Source: Bacteroidales bacterium (GTDB taxonomy: Bacteria; Bacteroidota; Bacteroidia; Bacteroidales; UBA1715). From it: DNA of 11,133 nucleotides. Below, piece after piece: positions 1 through 7,441 of the stretch. A program made the position numbers and the translations under genes. Under the pieces are notes generated by a model. The model searched no databases. It was not told the DNA's origin and saw nothing but the letters and a program-made list of their open reading frames with translations. The stretch lies in the NCBI GenBank assembly GCA_016714605.1, contig JADKDL010000043.1, positions 1 to 11,133 of the forward strand, in the 5' to 3' direction. The stretch's first letter is position 1. Each line of letters begins with the position of its first letter.

Positions 1-25
1 TTTTCTTATTTCAATTCAGTACATA

Positions 26-33
26 TATATTTG
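26..33 (+). promoter_or_regulatory. Possible Bacteroidota -7 promoter box for asnB
   Basis: TATATTTG at 26-33 matches the Bacteroidota sigma-ABfr -7 consensus TAnnTTTG and ends 26 bases before the asnB ATG. The expected -33 TTTG would fall at about 2-5, where the sequence reads TTTC, so that half is weak and close to the window edge. The A-rich stretch from 41 to 59, directly before the ATG, is typical of Bacteroidota leaders. The region is AT-rich, so a chance match is possible. Confidence 0.4.
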
Positions 34-59
34 CCTGTTTTAAAAAGCAAGAAAAAGAA

Positions 60-1932
60 ATGTGCGGTATAACCGGAATCTATAATTTTAATGAGTCTAT
101 TGAATTAAATACAGATGCTATACGAGCAGCTGCGCAAACGCTTTCTAAGCGAGGCCCCGATAATGTAGGTCTATTCACAACTCCTAAACTTGCTTTGGCG
201 CACACACGTCTTTCAATTATTGATACTTCTGCGGCTGCAAATCAACCTTTTACCGATGCAAGCGGTAGATATACAATGGTTTTTAATGGTGAGTTTTTTA
301 ATTTTTCTGTATATCGAAATGAATTGATACAGAAGGGTTATAAGTTGGTGTCACAATCTGATACTGAGGTGCTTCTGTATATGTATATAATCTATGGTGT
401 TGATTTCTTCAACCGCATAAACGGTTTTTATGCAATTGCAATTTATGATATTTTGGATGATAGTCTTTTGCTCATTCGCGATAAAATTGGCAAAAAACCG
501 TTATATTATTACAAAGATTCTGATAAGTTATTATTTGCTTCTGAGCTTAAAGCACTTTATTGTTATGGAATAAATAAGGTGATAAATAAAACTTCTTTAT
601 TTATCTATCTGCAATTGAATTACATACCTGGTCCGGAAACAATTTTAGAAGGTGTTTACAAGCTAGAGCCTGGAACGTATTTGTTGCTGAAAAATAATAC
701 TTTTACAAAAACTCAGTATTATAAGATTCCTACCGGCAAAATTCAAATAAAATTGGCTATGATGCTGCAAAGTTCAGTTACAGAAATTACTAGGAATTCT
801 GTACAGCAGCGCCTTATAGCCGATATGTGCCTATAGGTAGTTTTCTTAGTGGGGTATAGATTCATCGGTAGTTTCTACCATTGCAGCGCGGCATACTTCC
901 CAACTTAATACTTTTTCTATTGGCTATAAAGATGAACCTTTTTTTGACGAAACGGCATTTGCTTTGTCGGTTGCCAAGAAAATTAAATCAGAACATACCG
1001 TGTTTAGTCTGTCTAATAACGATTTGTATGAGGAGTTGTATTCTGTCTTAGATTATCTAGACGAACCTTTTGCCGACTCTTCTGCTTTGGCTGTTTATAT
1101 ACTTTCAAAGAAAACTAAAGCACATATAACGGTTGCTCTTTCTGGTGATGGTGCTGATGAACTATTCTCGGGTTACAATAAACATAGAGCTCATTATTTA
1201 TCAATAAAAAATTCCTTATCCAATAAGGTTTTAAAATATTCACATCCATTATTAAGTATTTTACCTCAATCGAGAAATTCAAAATTATTGAACACGTTCA
1301 GGCAAATGAAGCGTTTTTCTGATGGTCTTTCATTAAACCATGATGCCCGCTATTGGCGCTGGTGTAGTATTGCCACTGAGAAGCAAACTAAGAAACTTTT
1401 CCCTTATCAAATCTCGCAAGAGTATCTGGCTCGTAAATCTTTATATACTAATGCAGTAACTGATGATTTTAATACTATTCTGAATGCCGATATGCAATTG
1501 GTTTTGCCTTATGATATGCTTTTTAAAGTAGATATGATGTCTATGGCAGCAAGTCTTGAGGTTCGTTCTCCTTTTCTTGACTATACAGTAGTAGATTTTG
1601 TAAGTAGTTTGCCTGTAGAATACAAAATTTCTGATAAATATTTGAAATATATTTTACAAGACACCTATAAAGACCAATTACCCGAGGAACTATTCAATAG
1701 AAAAAAACATGGGTTTGAAGTGCCTTTGCTCAACTGGCTAAGAACTTGTTTGATACCTGATTTTGAGAAAAATTTATTAAGTGAAGACTTTTTGCGTGAG
1801 CAGAACTTATTTTCTATTGTTGAATTGGAAAACCTAAAAAAACAAATATATTCAAAATCGCCGGGAGAAGCTACAGGCAGAATGTGGGCTATAATAGTGT
1901 TTCAGTACTGGTATAAAAAATATTTTATTTAA
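60..1932 (+). pseudogene. asnB: Glutamine-hydrolysing asparagine synthetase (AsnB-like), frame-disrupted
   Basis: Class II AsnB enzymes transfer glutamine-derived ammonia to a carboxylate activated with ATP, normally aspartate. The start is clear: Met-Cys-Gly-Ile places the nucleophilic Cys2 at the mature N terminus. The N-terminal glutaminase domain (about residues 1-210) shows KRGPD, FNGEFFN, SDTEVLL and GKKPLYYY. The synthetase domain follows, with SGDGADELFSGY near 1141-1176, KVDMMSMAASLEVRSPFLD near 1525-1581 and KHGFEVPL near 1708. Total length is about 620 codons, normal for the family. The frame is broken: reading from 60 stops at TAG 834-836, and the rest continues in another frame to TAA 1932. 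Sense is recovered by changing frame near 740, 772, 793, 826 and 854, which restores YDAAK, QLQKLL, NSVQQRLIAD and the PP-loop PIGSFLSGGIDSS. The GT gene starts two bases after the stop. In a polysaccharide locus such proteins may amidate sugar acids (inference). Sequencing error is a real alternative to a true pseudogene. Confidence 0.9.
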
Positions 1933-1934
1933 AG

Positions 1935-3116
1935 ATGATTAAAGTTCTTCGTATTATAAATCGTTTCAATCTTGGCGGACCAACATACAATACATCGTAT
2001 CTTACCAAATATCTGTCGGCCGATTATGAAACATTGCTTGTTGGTGGAATGAAAGATGAAAGTGAAGCAAGTTCGGAATATATTCTTGAAAACATTGGCA
2101 TACAGCCACTTATCATAAGTGAAATGAGACGTAGTGTAAATCCGTTTCAAGATGTGTCTGCTTATTTCAAAATTAAAAAAATAATTAAGGAGTTTAAACC
2201 AGATATAGTTCATACACACGCCTCTAAAGCTGGGTTTGTTGGTAGATTGGCTGCTCACCATTGTAAAGTTCCTGTTATAATCCATACCTTTCATGGACAT
2301 GTATTTCATTCATATTTCAATAAATATATAACTTGGGTATTCAAAACCATTGAGCGTTATATGGCAAGAATTTCCACAAAAATAATTGCTATTAGCGATA
2401 TTCAAAAAGAAGAATTAACCAAGATACACGCAATCTGCAACGCTAGTAAAGTTGCTGTAGTTCCTTTGGGTTTCGACGTGAGTCGCTTTAGTGAGAATGT
2501 TGTTCAAAAAGAAAAATTTAGAAAAACTTACAATATCTCTGATGATGAAATTGCAATTGGTATAATAGGACGTTTGGTTCCAATAAAAAATCATAGTCTG
2601 TTTATTGATGCAATAAAATTTGTTTCAGCTAAAACCTCAAAGAAAATTAGAGCTTTTATTATTGGCGACGGTGAAAGCCGACTCACTATAGAGAATTATG
2701 CCACACAATGTGGAATAGAATTTACTGTAGAAAATACGGAAAATCTATCATCAATACTGCATTTTACTTCTTGGATAAAAGAAATTGATTCTGCAACTTT
2801 GGGCTTAGATATAATTGCACTTACATCTTTAAATGAAGGCACTCCGGTTAGTCTTATAGAAGCCCAAGCATCAAACAAACCTATTGTGAGCACGAGAGTT
2901 GGAGGGATTGAGAATGTTGTGCTGGAAGGCAAAACAGCTCTATTGTCTGACTTATCAAATCCCGAACTGTTTTTTAATAATTTATTGCAGCTTATTGAAG
3001 ACGATAATCTGAGAAATACTATGAGTGTAAATGCTTCTGAATTCGTTCGCGAACGATTTGGATATAAAACGTTGGTAAATAATATAGAAATATTATATAA
3101 AAGTTTACTGTCATAA
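1935..3116 (+). CDS. GT4-family glycosyltransferase (GT-B fold)
   Basis: This 393-residue cytoplasmic enzyme probably adds a sugar from a nucleotide-sugar donor to a lipid-linked glycan. The N-terminal acceptor half begins with a beta strand and a glycine-rich loop (RIINRFNLGGPTYN). It carries DIVHTHASKAGFVGRLAA and a TFHGH segment with H120 and H122. The C-terminal donor half starts with IGIIGRLVPIKNH and contains FIIGDGE. It ends with the GT4 EX7E signature EGTPVSLIE (E301 and E309), which contacts the donor sugar, followed by PIVSTRVGGIENVV. Length is usual for GT4, and there is no signal peptide or membrane segment. The ATG lies two bases after the asnB stop, so the pair is probably co-transcribed. 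Donor and acceptor specificity cannot be read from the sequence. Confidence 0.93.
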   Translation: MIKVLRIINRFNLGGPTYNTSYLTKYLSADYETLLVGGMKDESEASSEYILENIGIQPLIISEMRRSVNPFQDVSAYFKIKKIIKEFKPDIVHTHASKAGFVGRLAAHHCKVPVIIHTFHGHVFHSYFNKYITWVFKTIERYMARISTKIIAISDIQKEELTKIHAICNASKVAVVPLGFDVSRFSENVVQKEKFRKTYNISDDEIAIGIIGRLVPIKNHSLFIDAIKFVSAKTSKKIRAFIIGDGESRLTIENYATQCGIEFTVENTENLSSILHFTSWIKEIDSATLGLDIIALTSLNEGTPVSLIEAQASNKPIVSTRVGGIENVVLEGKTALLSDLSNPELFFNNLLQLIEDDNLRNTMSVNASEFVRERFGYKTLVNNIEILYKSLLS

Positions 3117-3121
3117 TAAAT

Positions 3122-3152
3122 ATTGCGATAATTCTATATTTTGATATATTTG
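3122..3152 (+). promoter_or_regulatory. Possible Bacteroidota promoter before the export genes
   Basis: ATTG at 3122-3125 (compare the -33 TTTG), a 19-base spacer and TATATTTG at 3145-3152 (compare -7 TAnnTTTG) resemble a Bacteroidota housekeeping promoter. It sits in the only real intergenic gap of the window after the first leader, 51 bases between the glycosyltransferase and the Wza-like gene. Transcription would begin just a few bases before the ATG at 3168, giving a very short leader. It would start a second unit covering the Wza-, Wzc-, WecA- and transglycosylase-type genes, possibly with uvrA. The match is by eye only. Confidence 0.42.
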
Positions 3153-3167
3153 TAAAAAAGTTAAGAA

Positions 3168-3959
3168 ATGCTAAAATATATAATTCTGTTTTTTTTATTT
3201 GCCTCCGTTTTCCTTACCGGATGTAAGACACTTATGCCTTCAACAATGTTTGAAATGGAACCAGATTATCCATACCAAACATTTAAAGAAACTCCGGTAG
3301 AATTTGCTATAAAGCCTTATGATCAATTGAAAATCACAATGGCTACCAATGGTGGCGAAATGTATTTAGAGCAGGCTTTTAATTTGAATATTAACAATAA
3401 TTTTAATCAAAGACAAAATAATGATGTGAATAGCAAAAACATGCTCACTTATATGGTTGGTGAAGATAGTTTAGTAAAGATACCTACTCTTGGCAGATTT
3501 AAACTTGGCGGACTAACGATTAGACAAGCTGAAGATACATTAGAAAAACTATTTTCTGAAAATTTTCAAAATCCATTTATTAGAATTTCTATCACTAATA
3601 GAAATGTAATCATATTCATGGAGCGTGGAACCAAAGGTCATGTCGTGAATTTACCTGAAGAAAGTACTAGCCTATTGGAAGCTATAGCTAGCGTTGGCGG
3701 ACTATCAACAAACAGTAAAGCATATAAAATAAAATTGATTCGTGGTTCAAATAAAAATCCGGAAATCTATAATTACAACATTAGAAATCTAGAAGAGTTT
3801 CGGAAGGCCGATTTTACACTCTTAGCAAATGATATAATTTATGTGGACAGTCGTCCGCGATACATGAATCGTATTTTATCGGAGTTGCAACCATATTTTG
3901 TGTTATTTAGTTCAGGAGTTTTAATTTATAGTGTTATTAGTAATGAGTACAATAAATAA
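3168..3959 (+). CDS. Wza-like polysaccharide export lipoprotein
   Basis: This 263-residue protein belongs to the polysaccharide biosynthesis/export (Poly_export plus SLBB) family, whose members form the outer-membrane exit channel for capsule or exopolysaccharide. A signal peptide with hydrophobic core ends in the lipobox LTGC, so Cys19 should be lipidated. The export domain begins near residue 43 (FAIKPYDQLKITM). An Asn-rich insertion at about 72-91 separates its strands, and it resumes at YMVGEDSLVKIPTLG. An SLBB-like beta-grasp follows at about 150-225 (NLPEESTSLLEAIASVGGL, then NDIIYVDSRP). A hydrophobic C-terminal segment, about 243-258, could be a membrane helix. The protein is shorter than E. 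coli Wza (379 aa), as is usual in Bacteroidota. Its 3' end overlaps the Wzc-like gene, the standard partner. Confidence 0.92.
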   Translation: MLKYIILFFLFASVFLTGCKTLMPSTMFEMEPDYPYQTFKETPVEFAIKPYDQLKITMATNGGEMYLEQAFNLNINNNFNQRQNNDVNSKNMLTYMVGEDSLVKIPTLGRFKLGGLTIRQAEDTLEKLFSENFQNPFIRISITNRNVIIFMERGTKGHVVNLPEESTSLLEAIASVGGLSTNSKAYKIKLIRGSNKNPEIYNYNIRNLEEFRKADFTLLANDIIYVDSRPRYMNRILSELQPYFVLFSSGVLIYSVISNEYNK

Positions 3960-6387
3960 TAAAATTCCACTTATTAATGATTCATTCGATCCAAATGCGT
4001 TATTATTAATAATAAAGAAAAACTTACTACTGTTTGTCCTGTTTTTAATAATTATGTTGGGTGGTGTTTTTTTATATCTCAGATATACACCTCCAACTTA
4101 TGAAGCCGTGTCTGTTTTGCAGATTAATGAAGACGAAGCAACTCAAAATTCTTTATTGTCTATTGAGAATGTTTATGGTAATACCTCCATTTCAAACCTT
4201 ATTGAACAACTTAGATCAAAAGAGTTTAAAAAAAGAGTAGTTTCTAAATTACCATTGGGTGTAACCTGTTACAATAAAGGTACATTCAAAGAAGAAGAGC
4301 TGTATGCTCGTTCTCCTTTTTTTATTGAAGTAAAAGAACTTAATCCAGAAATGGTTAATGTTCCGGTTTTTATAGATTTCTTAGATGAAACCAAATTTGT
4401 GCTCAGTTATTTGGTTCACGGACGTTCGTTTACCGATACACTTAAAACAAATACTTGGCAATCTGTATCCGGATGTGTTTTGTATTTCAATATTTCAAAC
4501 TACATGCAAATTCTTGAATTCAAAAAGAATTTAAAGAAGAATAGATATTTTTTCAGATTGCTTGATGAGAATTCTGCTATACAATTTCATATGGCAAGTT
4601 TAATGATAAGCATACTTAATGACAAAGCCAAGACAATAGAAATTAAATATTCAGGAAAAAATGCACAGAAAGCTTCTGATATTGTAAATGCCGTTTCTGA
4701 AAGTTTCATAGAATTTAATTTAGAGAAAAAAACAGCAAAAGCAGAAAGTGTTCTTGATTTTATAGATCAGCAGCTGAAGATTGTTTATGTTGAGCTTGAC
4801 AAAACTGAACAAAGTATAAGATATTTTAGGCAAAAATATAACATAAAAGAACCTGCTTCTAAAGTGTCAGCACTTGTAGATTTTCAAGATGATGATTCTA
4901 ATGCAGATGCTGAGAAGAAAATTCAGATATTGGAACAACAATTTGAAACATTGAGTAAAATTTCTGACAACATATCTGTTGCAGATAAAATGAATACCGC
5001 CGAATTACTTTCTTTTCTTTCTGATTCTAAATCAGAAAGTATGATAATAAACTTTCTGAATGCAATAAATCAATTGCAAATTGAAAAAGAAAAGTTATTA
5101 GTAAATGTTACTGAGAATAATAGAAAAATAAAATCAGTAGACAGTCAGATTGAGAATCAAAAAAAATTGCTGTCTGATTTTATAAATCTTTCAAATGAGA
5201 GTATTGCTAAAGAACAAGATGAATTACGCAAAAAACTTGAGTTAAAAGACTCTCTTTCTCGAAGATCTATTCTTCAATATGATGAAATTGAATATGCCAA
5301 ATTATTGAGAATCTACAACGTACACCAAGGTTTTTATAACGATTTATTGTCGAAGAAAGCAGAGTTTATGATTTCTAAAGCCGCAAATGTAACTCAAAAT
5401 CTTATTCTTGAGAAATCGCAAGTGCCGCAGACTCCTATTGCACCTATGAAAGTTAATATAATATTGATTTCTGTTTTCCTATTTTTATTGATTTCTATTT
5501 CTACTGTAGTTATCAAGTATTTACTTCATAATGAAATTACATCGGCAAATGATATTGTTAGATTTACTTCAATTCCAGTTACAGGTGTTATTCCTTTTAC
5601 AAAAAAAGCGTCAGGGAATTTTCGCTTTTTTGTAGAAAACAAACCTAATTCTATTTTCACAGAATCATTCCGAACCTTACGTTCTAACCTTGATTTTATT
5701 GCTCAGTCACAGACTTCTAAAGTGATTTCTGTGAGTTCTACTATTTCTGGTGAAGGAAAAACATTTATTGCTGTAAATCTTGCCGGGGTATATTCTTTTT
5801 CAGGGAAAAAAGTAGTTGTTATTGATATGGATTTAAGAAAACCTAAAATTCATTTAAGTTTTGATATAAGCAATGAAAAAGGAATGAGTACTCTTTTAAT
5901 AAACAGAGATGAATTAAAAGATTGTATTTATAGTACTTCATATGAAAATGTTTTTGTAATTCCTGCTGGACCATTGCCTCCTAATCCATCAGAATTGGCA
6001 AATTCTGAAAAATATACTGAGATTATAAGTAGTTTAAAAGAGCAGTTTGATATTATCATTATTGACACACCTCCAATTGGTATTGTCTCTGACGCTTTGT
6101 ACAGCTATATGCGTTCAGATTATCCGCTTTATATTACAAAAGCAAATTATTCGAAAAAGAATTTCTTATATAACATTAACCATCTTAAAGATCAAAAAAA
6201 CATAAATACTATTTCTATTGTAATCAATGGAACTAATATTAAGTCAAATAAATATGGTTATAGTAATTATTCATATGGTTACGAACAGTATCAAGGTTAT
6301 GGGTATTACACTAAAGAAGAAGAAGTTGAAAAAGAATCGCTTGTAAATAAAATTAAAAATTATATCACAAATAAAAAAAATGGCTAA
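3943..6387 (+). CDS. Wzc-like chain-length regulator and tyrosine autokinase (BY-kinase)
   Basis: This inner-membrane co-polymerase controls polymer length and export through cycles of tyrosine autophosphorylation. Numbering is from ATG 3943 (814 aa). Domains in order: short cytoplasmic N terminus; first membrane helix at about 26-46; Wzz domain; a long coiled-coil periplasmic region at about 250-450; the Pro-rich stretch PQTPIAP before the second helix at about 505-527; and a cytoplasmic kinase. The kinase has FTESFRTLRSNL, Walker A SGEGKT (K606), Walker A' VVVIDMDLRKP (D628 and D630) and Walker B IIIIDTPP (D708). A C-terminal cluster of nine tyrosines spans 771-789. An in-frame GTG at 3931 could extend the N terminus by four residues. 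I prefer ATG, which overlaps the Wza-like gene by 17 bases. Fusion of the transmembrane and kinase parts is the proteobacterial and Bacteroidota arrangement. Confidence 0.95.
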   Translation: MSTINNKIPLINDSFDPNALLLIIKKNLLLFVLFLIIMLGGVFLYLRYTPPTYEAVSVLQINEDEATQNSLLSIENVYGNTSISNLIEQLRSKEFKKRVVSKLPLGVTCYNKGTFKEEELYARSPFFIEVKELNPEMVNVPVFIDFLDETKFVLSYLVHGRSFTDTLKTNTWQSVSGCVLYFNISNYMQILEFKKNLKKNRYFFRLLDENSAIQFHMASLMISILNDKAKTIEIKYSGKNAQKASDIVNAVSESFIEFNLEKKTAKAESVLDFIDQQLKIVYVELDKTEQSIRYFRQKYNIKEPASKVSALVDFQDDDSNADAEKKIQILEQQFETLSKISDNISVADKMNTAELLSFLSDSKSESMIINFLNAINQLQIEKEKLLVNVTENNRKIKSVDSQIENQKKLLSDFINLSNESIAKEQDELRKKLELKDSLSRRSILQYDEIEYAKLLRIYNVHQGFYNDLLSKKAEFMISKAANVTQNLILEKSQVPQTPIAPMKVNIILISVFLFLLISISTVVIKYLLHNEITSANDIVRFTSIPVTGVIPFTKKASGNFRFFVENKPNSIFTESFRTLRSNLDFIAQSQTSKVISVSSTISGEGKTFIAVNLAGVYSFSGKKVVVIDMDLRKPKIHLSFDISNEKGMSTLLINRDELKDCIYSTSYENVFVIPAGPLPPNPSELANSEKYTEIISSLKEQFDIIIIDTPPIGIVSDALYSYMRSDYPLYITKANYSKKNFLYNINHLKDQKNINTISIVINGTNIKSNKYGYSNYSYGYEQYQGYGYYTKEEEVEKESLVNKIKNYITNKKNG
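5017..5039. repeat. Perfect 10-bp inverted repeat inside the Wzc-like gene
   Basis: CTTTCTGATT at 5017-5026 is followed by a 3-base loop and its exact reverse complement at 5030-5039. It encodes part of the periplasmic coiled-coil region (LSDSKSES). The stem is AT-rich and no T-tract follows, so it does not look like an intrinsic terminator. It may be chance in AT-rich coding DNA. Confidence 0.3.
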
Positions 6388-7441
6388 TATCGTTTTATCA
6401 TTAATTCTTTCGGTTGTTTCAATAGTTCTATCTGCTACTTTATTGTATTTTATGCTTAGAAAGAATTCACTAAAAAGACTAAAGAAAAAAAATGATAAAG
6501 GTGAGCGATGGGCTACTCAAACCAAGCCGATTTTTGGTGGTGTAATATTTTTCGCAGCTTTTTTATTATCGATTTTTATCTCTTTTATATTCACAAAGGT
6601 ACCTATTTTTGAGGTTTCTATCATCGTATTATGTGTTGCTCTAGCCTTCTTTATGGGTTTTTGGGACGATACAAAAAACTCACATCCTATGGGGAAATTT
6701 CTAGTACAATTATTGATTGCACTCATTCTAATTCTCTCCGATATATATATTAAAGTGTCACCAAATCCGATAATAAATTACTCTCTTACAATATTTTGGG
6801 TAGTTTCATTAATGAATTCTCTTAATATGCTTGATAATATGGATGCTATAACAGCCTCTGTGTCAGCTACTATTGTTTTTAGTTTGATTTTCTACGATGT
6901 GGTGGTGTTAGATTCAATTAATTATTTTACATTTTTACTTATTGGTGTTTTCGGTGCTTTATTGGCATTTCTCTTTTGGAATTGGAATCCTTCAAAACTC
7001 TACATGGGAGACAATGGAAGCCAATTCATCGGTGCATTTCTAGCAATAGCCGGAATATTGTATTTTTGGAAACCTTCAACATTGTCTGTTGATCCTGCAA
7101 ATATAAAAGAGGTTTTTATTATCATTTTAGCTTTTATAGTACCAATATCAGATACTGCTACGGTTACAATTAATCGATTATTGGTTGGAAAATCGCCTTT
7201 TGTAGGTGATAGAAATCATACAACTCATAATCTATTTTATTTGGGTTTATCTGAAAAAGCTGTAGCTTTGTTGCTAATATCAATTTCTGTATTGGGAAAT
7301 ATTTTGGCTATTTATCTTATCCAAACAGATAAAATATTTGGATTAAGTTCAATAGTATTGTTTTCTATAGTAACTCTTGTCATCTTTCTATCTTTATATT
7401 TAACAACAAAAATCAAGAAAAACCAAAGAGCTTATGCGTAA
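6380..7441 (+). CDS. WecA/MraY-family undecaprenyl-phosphate sugar-1-phosphate transferase
   Basis: This 353-residue polytopic membrane protein belongs to the polyprenyl-phosphate N-acetylhexosamine-1-phosphate transferase family (glycosyltransferase family 4 in Pfam, not CAZy GT4). It would start repeat-unit synthesis by moving a HexNAc-1-phosphate from UDP onto undecaprenyl phosphate at the cytoplasmic face. Conserved motifs are all present: KPIFGGV near residue 50, the Mg-binding DD pair at 96-97 (GFWDDTKN), LNMLDNMD at 148-155, KLYMGDNGS with D211, and the cytoplasmic DRNHTTH loop at 277-283 that resembles the WecA-type HxH region. About ten or eleven hydrophobic helices are visible. The position beside Wza/Wzc homologues and the absence of murein synthesis genes favour a WecA-like role over MraY. 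It overlaps the Wzc-like gene by 8 bases (ATGGCTAA), which suggests translational coupling. The transferred sugar is not determinable. Confidence 0.9.
   Translation: MANIVLSLILSVVSIVLSATLLYFMLRKNSLKRLKKKNDKGERWATQTKPIFGGVIFFAAFLLSIFISFIFTKVPIFEVSIIVLCVALAFFMGFWDDTKNSHPMGKFLVQLLIALILILSDIYIKVSPNPIINYSLTIFWVVSLMNSLNMLDNMDAITASVSATIVFSLIFYDVVVLDSINYFTFLLIGVFGALLAFLFWNWNPSKLYMGDNGSQFIGAFLAIAGILYFWKPSTLSVDPANIKEVFIIILAFIVPISDTATVTINRLLVGKSPFVGDRNHTTHNLFYLGLSEKAVALLLISISVLGNILAIYLIQTDKIFGLSSIVLFSIVTLVIFLSLYLTTKIKKNQRAYA

Noticed and set aside
826..856. Programmed ribosomal frameshifting in asnB
   Set aside because: Five separate frame changes in about 120 bases, without a recognisable slippery heptamer and stem-loop at each, do not fit programmed recoding.
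1929..2309. Minus-strand open frame opposite the glycosyltransferase, and other minus-strand frames near 2700, 6520, 7400, 8270, 9590 and 10000
   Set aside because: All lie inside convincing + strand genes and show no recognisable domains. They are shadows in AT-rich DNA.
3117..3167. Terminator between the glycosyltransferase and the Wza-like gene
   Set aside because: No GC-bearing stem followed by a T-run is visible; the gap is AT-rich and better explained as promoter DNA.
6380..7441. Assignment as housekeeping MraY
   Set aside because: There are no neighbouring mur/fts genes, and the motifs and context fit a WecA-like initiating transferase for polysaccharide.
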